Source: Pseudazoarcus pumilus (GTDB lineage Bacteria; Pseudomonadota; Gammaproteobacteria; Burkholderiales; Rhodocyclaceae). From it: a stretch of DNA of 64,000 nucleotides. This document shows positions 49,524-55,574 of this stretch, piece by piece (within the stretch, counting starts at the first letter, position 1; each line of letters opens with the position of its first letter). Under the pieces are notes generated by a model. It was given only the letters and a program-made list of their open reading frames with translations. It searched no databases and was not told the origin of the DNA. The position numbers and the translations under genes were made by a program. The stretch lies in assembly GCF_002872475.1 (NCBI RefSeq), contig NZ_CP025682.1, forward strand, positions 682,001 through 746,000. The letters are read 5' to 3'.

Positions 49524-51955
49524 TGAACAGAAAAAGCAAAAACGAAACTTCGAACGAACTCAGCGCAGTACGCCGCGCCGACCCCTTCTTCGAACGCGAA
49601 CGCGAGCAATACGATCATCCGCTGCCCAGCCGCGAGTACGTCGAGCAGATTCTCGCCGAACGCGGCGTGCCGATGCGCTTCGAGGAGCTGTGCGAGGCGC
49701 TGGACGTGGGCGAGGAGGAGTTCGACCTGTTCGAGCGCCGCGTGCGCGCGATGGAACGCGACGGCCAGGTGCTGCGCAACCGGCGTGGCACCTTCATCCT
49801 TCCGGACAAGGCCGATCTGGTGCGTGGTCGCGTGCAGGGCCACGCCGACGGCTTCGGCTTCCTGGTGCGTGAGGACAAGCAGCCGGATCTGTTCCTCGGT
49901 CCCAAGGAAATGCGCGAGGTGCTGCACGGGGATCGCGTCATTGCGCGCATCACCGGCACCGATCGCCGCGGCCGCCCGGAAGGCAAGATCGTCGAGATCC
50001 TCGAGCGCGGCAACATGCGCGTGGTCGGGCGCGTGCTCGACGAGCACGGCGTGCTGCTGGTGGTGCCCGAGGATCGCCGCATCGCGCAGGACATCCTGGT
50101 CGCGCCGGGGGGCAAGCGGCCCCGCGCCGGGCAGGTGGTCACGGTCGAACTGATCGAACAACCTACCAAGGTCTCGCAGCCCATCGGGCGTGTGGTCGAG
50201 GTCATCGGCAACTATGCCGATCCCGGCATGGAGATCGAGATCGCGCTGCGCAAGCACGCGCTGCCCTTCGTGTTCTCGCCCGAGGCGCGTGCCCAGGCGC
50301 GCAAGCTGCCCGAGGCCGTGCGTCGCAAGGATCGCAAGGGACGCGTGGACATCACCGAACTGCCGTTGGTGACCATCGACGACGAGACCGCCAAGGACTT
50401 CGATGACGCCGTCTACTGCGAGCGTTCCGGGCGCGGCTACCGGCTGATCGTCGCGATCGCCGACGTGTCGCATTACGTCGAACCGGGTACGCCGCTCGAC
50501 GTTGAAGCCTTCGAGCGCGGCAACTCGGTGTATTTCCCGCGACGCGTCATCCCGATGCTGCCCGAGAAGCTGTCCAACGGCCTGTGCTCGCTGGTGCCGG
50601 GCATCGATCGGCTGGCGATGGTGTGCGACATGAATCTCGACGCGCGCGGCGAGATCGTCGACTACAGCTTCTACGAAGGCGTGATCTTCTCCCACGCACG
50701 GCTGACCTACAACAAGGTCGCCGCTGCGCTCTACGACGAGGATCCGGACATGCGGCGCGAGCTCGCGCCGCTGCTGCCGCATCTGGAGAACCTCGACAAG
50801 TTGTTTCGCGTGCTGCTCAAGGCACGCGCCAAGCGCGGCGCGATCGACTTCGAGACGACCGAGACGCGAATGATCTTCGACGACAACGGCAAGATCGAAC
50901 GCATCGTGCCGCAGGTGCGCAACGACGCCCACCGCCTGATCGAGGAATGCATGCTGGCGGCCAACGTTTGCGCGTCCGATTTCCTGCAGTCGCGCGAGCA
51001 GCCGGCGCTCTACCGCATCCACGAAGGCCCCGCGCCCGATCGCCTGGAGCGCCTGCGCGGTTTCCTGCGCGAGTTCGGCCTGACCCTGGGCGGCGGCGAC
51101 GATCCGCACGCCAAGGACTACGGCACGCTCCTCGCCGCGGTGCGTGAGCGCCCGGACGCGGCACTGCTTCAGACCGTGATGCTGCGCTCGCTCAAGCAGG
51201 CCATGTACAGCCCGGACAACGTCGGCCACTTCGGTCTGGCCTACGAGGCCTACACCCACTTCACTTCGCCCATCCGGCGCTATCCGGACCTGCTCGTACA
51301 CCGTGCGATCAAGGCCGCGCTCGCGGGTACGCACTACAGCCCGGGTGACTGGGAGCAGGTCGGCCTGCACTGCTCGGGTACCGAACGGCGAGCGGACGAG
51401 GCCACGCGCGACGTCGTCGCCTGGCTCAAGTGCTGGTTCATGCAGGATCGCGTCGGCGAGGAGTTCGTCGGCAGCGTCTCGTCGGTCGTGCCCTTTGGCC
51501 TGTTCGTCGCCCTCGACGACATTTTCATCGAGGGTCTGGTGCACATCTCCGATCTGGGCTCGGACTATTTCCACTACGACGAGACCCGCCACGAACTGGC
51601 CGGCGAGCGCACCGGTACGCGCTACCGTCTGTCGGACCGCGTGCACGTGCAGGTGGTGCGCGTCGATCTTGAGACCGCCAAGATCGACTTCCGCCTGATC
51701 GAGGGCGAGGCCCGCCCGACCGAGCGCAGCGGCAAGACCGCACGTGATCGCGAGGCGGCGGCCCCGAAGACGGACGCCGTGAGCGTGCCGCGCAAGGGGC
51801 GCGGCCGCTCGTCGAGCGCATCGTCCAAGGGGAAGAAGGCCAAGGCCGAGGCAGCGAAGCCGGCAGCGATCCCGTCCGGTGACAAACCTGCAGCGAAGAA
51901 GCGCAACCGCCGCGGCGGCTCGCGTGGCGGCAGAAAGGCGGCGAACAATGGCTGA
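49523..51955 (+). CDS. rnr: Ribonuclease R
   Basis: 810 aa 3'-5' exoribonuclease. N-terminal helix-turn-helix, cold-shock domains, RNB catalytic domain with the metal-binding Asp cluster at 286-295 (DDETAKDFDD), S1 domain (GSVSSVVPFGLFVALDDIFIEGLVHISDL), and a Lys/Arg/Ala-rich tail (about 745-810). The conserved DPFFEREREQYDHPLPSREY starts at residue 20, so ATG 49523 is the only close in-frame start; it has no clear Shine-Dalgarno. A TATAAG at 49498-49503 could be its -10, overlapping the tRNA-Leu -10. rlmB overlaps its 3' end by 8 bp. Confidence 0.95.
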   Translation: MNRKSKNETSNELSAVRRADPFFEREREQYDHPLPSREYVEQILAERGVPMRFEELCEALDVGEEEFDLFERRVRAMERDGQVLRNRRGTFILPDKADLVRGRVQGHADGFGFLVREDKQPDLFLGPKEMREVLHGDRVIARITGTDRRGRPEGKIVEILERGNMRVVGRVLDEHGVLLVVPEDRRIAQDILVAPGGKRPRAGQVVTVELIEQPTKVSQPIGRVVEVIGNYADPGMEIEIALRKHALPFVFSPEARAQARKLPEAVRRKDRKGRVDITELPLVTIDDETAKDFDDAVYCERSGRGYRLIVAIADVSHYVEPGTPLDVEAFERGNSVYFPRRVIPMLPEKLSNGLCSLVPGIDRLAMVCDMNLDARGEIVDYSFYEGVIFSHARLTYNKVAAALYDEDPDMRRELAPLLPHLENLDKLFRVLLKARAKRGAIDFETTETRMIFDDNGKIERIVPQVRNDAHRLIEECMLAANVCASDFLQSREQPALYRIHEGPAPDRLERLRGFLREFGLTLGGGDDPHAKDYGTLLAAVRERPDAALLQTVMLRSLKQAMYSPDNVGHFGLAYEAYTHFTSPIRRYPDLLVHRAIKAALAGTHYSPGDWEQVGLHCSGTERRADEATRDVVAWLKCWFMQDRVGEEFVGSVSSVVPFGLFVALDDIFIEGLVHISDLGSDYFHYDETRHELAGERTGTRYRLSDRVHVQVVRVDLETAKIDFRLIEGEARPTERSGKTARDREAAAPKTDAVSVPRKGRGRSSSASSKGKKAKAEAAKPAAIPSGDKPAAKKRNRRGGSRGGRKAANNG

Positions 51956-52709
51956 TTCTGGAAAGTCCGGCGGCCGTGAAAGCCGCCTCATCTACGGCTT
52001 TCATGCCGTACTCGGCAAGCTGCGCCGCGACGCCGGCGGCATCTTCGAACTCTACGTGGCCGACAGCCGCAGCGACATTCGTATGCGCGAGGTCGCCAAG
52101 ATCGCCGAGGCCGAGGGCGTGCGCATCATCGCCGCAGACAACGAGCGCTTGGAGCGCATGGTCGGCACGCGCCGTCACCAGGGCGTGATCGCCCGTATCG
52201 ACGCGCGCAGCCGCGAACTGAAACTGGCGGACGTGCTCGAGACCATCGAGGGCGACGCGCTGCTGCTCGTACTCGATGGCGTGCAGGATCCCCACAATCT
52301 GGGTGCGTGCCTGCGGGTCGCCGATGCGGCCGGCGCACATGCGGTCATCGCTCCGAAGGACCGCGCCGTGGGGCTGAACGCCACCGCCGTCAAGGTCGCC
52401 AGTGGTGCGGCCGACAGCGTGCCCTACGTCACCGTCACCAACCTCGCGCGCGCCTTGCGCGAGATGCAGGAGGCTGGAGTGCACGTGGTGGGCACCGCCG
52501 ACGAAGCCGAGCGCTCGGTGTTCGAAGCCACCCTGACCGGGCCGCTGGCGCTGGTGCTGGGTTCGGAGGGGGACGGCATGCGGCGCCTGACGCGCGAGAC
52601 CTGCGACGAGCTGGTGCGCATCCCGATGCACGGCAGCGTCGAGAGTGTCAACGTCTCGGTGGCCAGCGGCATCTGTCTGTTCGAGGCCGTGCGCCAGCGC
52701 GGCCACTGA
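51948..52709 (+). CDS. rlmB: 23S rRNA 2'-O-methyltransferase RlmB
   Basis: 253 aa SPOUT enzyme making Gm2251. N-terminal substrate-binding domain (YGFHAVLGKLRRD), SPOUT motifs LDGVQDPHNLGACLRVADAAGAHAV, LVLGSEGDGMRRL and IPMHGSVESVNVSVASGICLFE (trefoil knot). ATG 51948 lies inside the rnr 3' end. The rnr-rlmB pairing is conserved. A GGCCAC-N5-GTGGCC dyad (52701-52717) spans its stop. Confidence 0.95.
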   Translation: MADSGKSGGRESRLIYGFHAVLGKLRRDAGGIFELYVADSRSDIRMREVAKIAEAEGVRIIAADNERLERMVGTRRHQGVIARIDARSRELKLADVLETIEGDALLLVLDGVQDPHNLGACLRVADAAGAHAVIAPKDRAVGLNATAVKVASGAADSVPYVTVTNLARALREMQEAGVHVVGTADEAERSVFEATLTGPLALVLGSEGDGMRRLTRETCDELVRIPMHGSVESVNVSVASGICLFEAVRQRGH

Positions 52710-52727
52710 TCGTGGCCGGGCGGAGCC

Positions 52728-52743
52728 CGGCACGTTCCTTGCT
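52728..52743 (+). promoter_or_regulatory. Sigma-54 promoter of the nasR-like gene
   Basis: CGGCACG-TTCC-TTGCT matches the consensus TGGCACG-N4-TTGCW except for the first base; GG and GC are 10 bp apart as required. The expected start is near 52755, giving a ~64-nt leader with a GCGTTCGC/GCGAACGC hairpin (52776-52798) just before the ribosome site. Confidence 0.8.
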
Positions 52744-52818
52744 GGATTGTCGACATTCCCATCGACATGACCCACGCGTTCGCTCCGGGGGCGAACGCAT
52801 GGCAGGCAAGGAGGCATC

Positions 52819-54108
52819 ATGCCCTCGGCACTCAAGTTCCTCATCGCAGCCCGACGCTGCGAGATTCACGGCCTGGAACAGCTCGCGCTGACCTGCGAAC
52901 TGGTCAGCGGCATCGGGCAACTCATCCACATGCTGCAGCGCGAACGCGGCGTATCCAACGTCTATTCCGCTTCGCGTGGCGCGCGCTTCATCGACCAGCT
53001 CGACAGCCGCATCGCCGACAGCGATGCGGTCGAGGCCGAGGTGCGTGCCGGTTTTGACCGGCTCGACACCGAATCGGGGCTGTTGCCCGGTGGCGCGCGC
53101 CTGTTCTCGCGCATCGCCGCCGTGGTGCATGGGCTCGACGCGCTGCCTGCACTGCGCGACCAGGTACGCGCGCTCGAACTCTCCCCCGAGCAGATCCTCG
53201 AGGCCCATACGCGTCTGATCGGTGGTCTGCTCGCGGTGGTGTTCGAGGCCGCCGACAGTGCCGGTGATCCGGACGTTTCACGTGCGCTCGTTGCGCTTTT
53301 CAACTTCATGCAGGGCAAGGAGCTGGCCGGGCAGGAACGCGCCACGGTGGCGGCCGGCTTTGCGCTGGGTCATTTCGATGCCGCGCGTCAGCATCGTCTC
53401 GTGCATCTGATCGACGCCCAGCAGCGCTGCTTCGACATCTTCGCCGAGTTCGCCGATCCGGCTTCCGCAGCAGCCTGGCGGGACTCGCTGCCATCGGCCG
53501 ACGCGGCCGATCTGGAAAGGTTGCGTCGCATGGCCGTGTCGGTGCAGGCCGGTTCGACGGCGCTGCCCGACGGCAGCGAGGCATGGTTCGAACTGGCCAC
53601 GCGTCGCATCGATGCGATGAAGCTGCTCGAGGACAGGCTCGCGGTCGAGCTGCTGCATCTGGCCGAACGCAAGACGCTCGAAGCCCAGAGCGCGCTTGAA
53701 GACCATGCTGCGCTGCTCGCGGCCTTCGCCAGCGGGGAGGCCGCGCACGCCGCGCCGGTGGCCGTCTTCTTCGACACCGCGAAGCCGACTGGCGAGGAGG
53801 TGAGCCTTGGCGACGCGCTCAATGCGCAGCTCGGCCGCTCCATTCTGGACCTGGTGCGTGCCCAGTCGCGCCGCCTGCAGGACATGGGCGACGAACTTGC
53901 GCGCGCGCGCGGTGCGCTGGCCGAACGCAAGATCATCGAGCGTGCCAAGGGCGTGCTGATGAAGCACCGGGATCTGTCCGAGGATCAGGCCTACCGCATG
54001 CTGCGCCAGACCGCGATGGACCGTGGCAAGCGTCTGGTCGAGGTGGCCGAGGCGGTGCTCGGCTTCTCGGATTTTCTCGGCGACGAGAGTGGCACACGCC
54101 GCCGCTGA
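52819..54108 (+). CDS. nasR: NasR-type nitrate/nitrite-responsive antiterminator (NIT-ANTAR)
   Basis: 429 aa cytosolic regulator. The N-terminal NIT domain (about 25-300) shows the two paired motifs LQRERGVSNVYSASRG (from residue 39) and FMQGKELAGQERATVAAGF (163-181), whose Arg residues bind nitrate/nitrite in Klebsiella NasR. The C-terminal ANTAR domain (about 358-418, ERAKGVLMKHRDLSEDQAYRMLRQTAMDRGKRLVEVAEAVL) binds tandem hairpins in leader RNA. GGAGG precedes the ATG. The predicted target RNA lies 0.55 kb downstream, before cobA-nasA. Expressed from a sigma-54 promoter, so nitrogen limitation should induce it. Confidence 0.9.
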   Translation: MPSALKFLIAARRCEIHGLEQLALTCELVSGIGQLIHMLQRERGVSNVYSASRGARFIDQLDSRIADSDAVEAEVRAGFDRLDTESGLLPGGARLFSRIAAVVHGLDALPALRDQVRALELSPEQILEAHTRLIGGLLAVVFEAADSAGDPDVSRALVALFNFMQGKELAGQERATVAAGFALGHFDAARQHRLVHLIDAQQRCFDIFAEFADPASAAAWRDSLPSADAADLERLRRMAVSVQAGSTALPDGSEAWFELATRRIDAMKLLEDRLAVELLHLAERKTLEAQSALEDHAALLAAFASGEAAHAAPVAVFFDTAKPTGEEVSLGDALNAQLGRSILDLVRAQSRRLQDMGDELARARGALAERKIIERAKGVLMKHRDLSEDQAYRMLRQTAMDRGKRLVEVAEAVLGFSDFLGDESGTRRR

Positions 54109-54118
54109 TCGTGCCCAT

Positions 54119-54169
54119 GCGCACGGCTGCGGTGCGCCGGGCCTGCCGGACGCACCCATCGCGTGCGTC
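54119..54169 (+). promoter_or_regulatory. Tandem NtrC-type enhancer sites
   Basis: Two perfect inverted repeats: GCGCAC-N7-GTGCGC (54119-54137) and GACGCAC-N7-GTGCGTC (54149-54169). Both have the GCAC-N7-GTGC core of NtrC sites. Centres 54128 and 54159 are 31 bp apart and about 99-130 bp before the predicted sigma-54 start near 54258, like the glnA enhancer of enteric bacteria. Confidence 0.75.
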
Positions 54170-54230
54170 CTGCCTCGCCATTCGCTTTCCAATGGCCCGG
54201 ATTCACGCCATTTCGCGCTTGTTCGGACTC

Positions 54231-54246
54231 TGGCACGCATGATGCA
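54231..54246 (+). promoter_or_regulatory. Sigma-54 promoter upstream of the 63-aa ORF
   Basis: TGGCACG-CATG-ATGCA differs from the consensus TGGCACG-N4-TTGCA at one base; GG-N10-GC spacing is exact. Expected start near 54258. Confidence 0.78.
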
Positions 54247-54290
54247 TGGGGGCTGTGAGTGGATCGCTCGATCCGGATCACGGAGCCCCA

Positions 54291-54482
54291 ATGCCCCGAC
54301 TCAAACCCGTTCAACGCATTCACGCCATTTGCGCGCTGATCGTGCCGATCGTGCTGGTGCTGATGTTCGCGCCCGCGTCCGAGCCGGCCGTGCCGCGTGA
54401 GCTTGCGCCCGCGTGCGAGAGGCTCGCGCACCAGGCGCACGGGCGGTGTCGCGAGGAACAGGTGGCCGTCGGCGCCGACTGA
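54291..54482 (+). CDS. Putative 63-aa single-span membrane peptide
   Basis: No known family. Sequence: basic N terminus (MPRLKPVQRIH), one hydrophobic helix (about residues 10-27, AICALIVPIVLVLMFAPA), then a soluble tail with CERLAHQAHGRC (Cys-x4-His-x2-His-x2-Cys) that could be periplasmic and metal- or disulfide-linked. GGAGCC lies 4-9 bp before the ATG. The predicted sigma-54 start at about 54258 gives a ~33-nt leader. It may be a real NtrC-controlled small protein, or the transcript may act as RNA or just read through into cobA-nasA. Confidence 0.5.
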   Translation: MPRLKPVQRIHAICALIVPIVLVLMFAPASEPAVPRELAPACERLAHQAHGRCREEQVAVGAD

Positions 54483-54557
54483 ATCCCCGGCGCGCTCATC
54501 CGACGTGCCGACGAGTCCTTCCGCCAACCCTTGCAGGCTCGCGGCGCTGTCTCCGAG

Positions 54558-54590
54558 TGCGCACCGTGGCGCAACGCACTGGTCCGTGCG
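54558..54590 (+). promoter_or_regulatory. Possible NtrC-like repeats before the third sigma-54 promoter
   Basis: TGCGC-ACCGTG-GCGCA (54558-54573) and CGCAC-N6-GTGCG (54575-54590). They resemble NtrC sites, but the half-site spacing is not the canonical 7, so binding is uncertain. The stretch 54483-54632 otherwise shows only a GCGCCG/CGGCGC hairpin (54473-54494). Confidence 0.35.
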
Positions 54591-54632
54591 TCTGTCAGCG
54601 ACTCACGCGGCGCGCCCGCCTTCTTGAATGGC

Positions 54633-54648
54633 TGGCACGCCTCGTGCT
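54633..54648 (+). promoter_or_regulatory. Sigma-54 promoter of the cobA-nasA leader
   Basis: TGGCACG-CCTC-GTGCT, one mismatch to the consensus, with GG-N10-GC spacing. The expected start is near 54660, only a few bases before the first ANTAR hairpin. Confidence 0.8.
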
Positions 54649-54664
54649 TTGAGATTCTCGAGCG

Positions 54665-54711
54665 CGGACCATCGACGGTCCGGCTCCCTTGACGGACAAC
54701 GGCGTCCATCG
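54665..54711 (+). promoter_or_regulatory. ANTAR-target tandem hairpins (P1-P2) in the cobA-nasA leader
   Basis: P1: CGGACC-ATCGAC-GGTCCG (54665-54682), a 6-bp stem and 6-nt loop with A at loop position 1 and G at 4. P2: GGAC-AACGGC-GTCC (54694-54707), a 4-bp stem extendable past a C-A mismatch to 54690/54711, with a 6-nt loop again having A1 and G4. The linker is about 8 nt. This is the established two-hairpin ANTAR recognition motif. Confidence 0.85.
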
Positions 54712-54759
54712 ACCCTCTCGCATCTTTCGATTGCGCGGGGTTCGGTGAGGCGCCGTTTT
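54698..54759 (+). terminator. Conditional terminator overlapping P2
   Basis: AACGGCG (54698-54704, the P2 loop and 3' arm) is complementary to CGCCGTT (54751-54757), followed directly by TTC (T run 54756-54759). Inner helices CGACCC/GGGTTCG (54710-54715 with 54738-54744) and CGCA/TGCG extend the stem. P2 and this stem cannot form together. Confidence 0.72.
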
Positions 54760-54814
54760 CCGTTGCTGGAGCATCGAACGAGGCCCGCTGCTTGCGGGCG
54801 AGACGGAGAGACGC

Positions 54815-55564
54815 ATGAACAAGGTATTCCTGATCGGTGCCGGTCCCGGCGCAGCCGACCTGCTGACGCTGCGCGCGGCGCGCATCCTGAGTGATCAGGC
54901 CGACGTGGTGCTGACCGACGAACTGGTCAGCGACGAGGTGCTGGCGCTGCTGCGGCCTCGCGCACGCGTGCTGCGCGTGGGCAAGCGCGGCGGACGTGCT
55001 TCCACGCCGCAGGACTTCATCCACCGGCTGATGGTGCGCTACGCGCGTCGTGGTCAGGTTGTCGTACGACTCAAGGGCGGTGACCCGTTCGTGTTCGGGC
55101 GCGGCGGCGAGGAGATCGAGGCGCTGGCCGCGGCCGGCATCGATGCCGAGATCGTGCCGGGCCTGACCGCCGGTATCAGCGTGCCGGCGAGTATCGGTAT
55201 TCCGGTTACGCATCGCGCCCACACGCACGGCGTGACGCTGGTGACCGGCACCTGCGGCGATGGCTCGGGGCCGGACTGGAATGCGCTCGCGCGCACCGGC
55301 ACGACATTGGTGATCTACATGGGCCTGGCACGCGTGCTGAGCATCGTCGCGCGCCTGATCGCCGGCGGTCTGCCACCGGACACACCCGCTGCGGCCATCG
55401 CCTCGGGCACGCTGCCGACGCAGCGTCATGTGGTGGGCACTCTGCGCGATCTGCCCGAGCGCATCGCCGCCGAGGGGCTGACTTCACCGGCCATTCTGGT
55501 CGTTGGCGAGGTCGCCGCGCTGGCGCGCAGCGAGGCCTGCATGGGCGCGTATGTGGCGGCCTGA
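54815..55564 (+). CDS. cobA: Uroporphyrinogen-III C-methyltransferase (siroheme branch)
   Basis: 249 aa SAM-dependent methyltransferase making precorrin-2 for siroheme, the cofactor of assimilatory nitrite reductase. NKVFLIGAGPGAADLLTLRAARIL, VVRLKGGDPFVFGRGGEE and PGLTAGISVPASIGIPVTHR are the SUMT motifs. It lacks the CysG oxidase/chelatase domain. GGAGAG ribosome site. Ten bp to nasA; both lie behind the ANTAR leader. Confidence 0.95.
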   Translation: MNKVFLIGAGPGAADLLTLRAARILSDQADVVLTDELVSDEVLALLRPRARVLRVGKRGGRASTPQDFIHRLMVRYARRGQVVVRLKGGDPFVFGRGGEEIEALAAAGIDAEIVPGLTAGISVPASIGIPVTHRAHTHGVTLVTGTCGDGSGPDWNALARTGTTLVIYMGLARVLSIVARLIAGGLPPDTPAAAIASGTLPTQRHVVGTLRDLPERIAAEGLTSPAILVVGEVAALARSEACMGAYVAA

Positions 55565-55574
55565 GGAGGTGAGC

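Noticed and set aside
52701-52717. GGCCAC-N5-GTGGCC dyad before the nasR sigma-54 promoter as an NtrC site
   Set aside because: Half-sites and spacing do not fit GCAC-N7-GTGC, and it sits too close to the promoter (about -45) for a normal enhancer.
54246-54290. Earlier in-frame ATG for the 63-aa ORF
   Set aside because: It overlaps the sigma-54 -12 element and precedes the predicted transcript start, so it could not be translated from that promoter.
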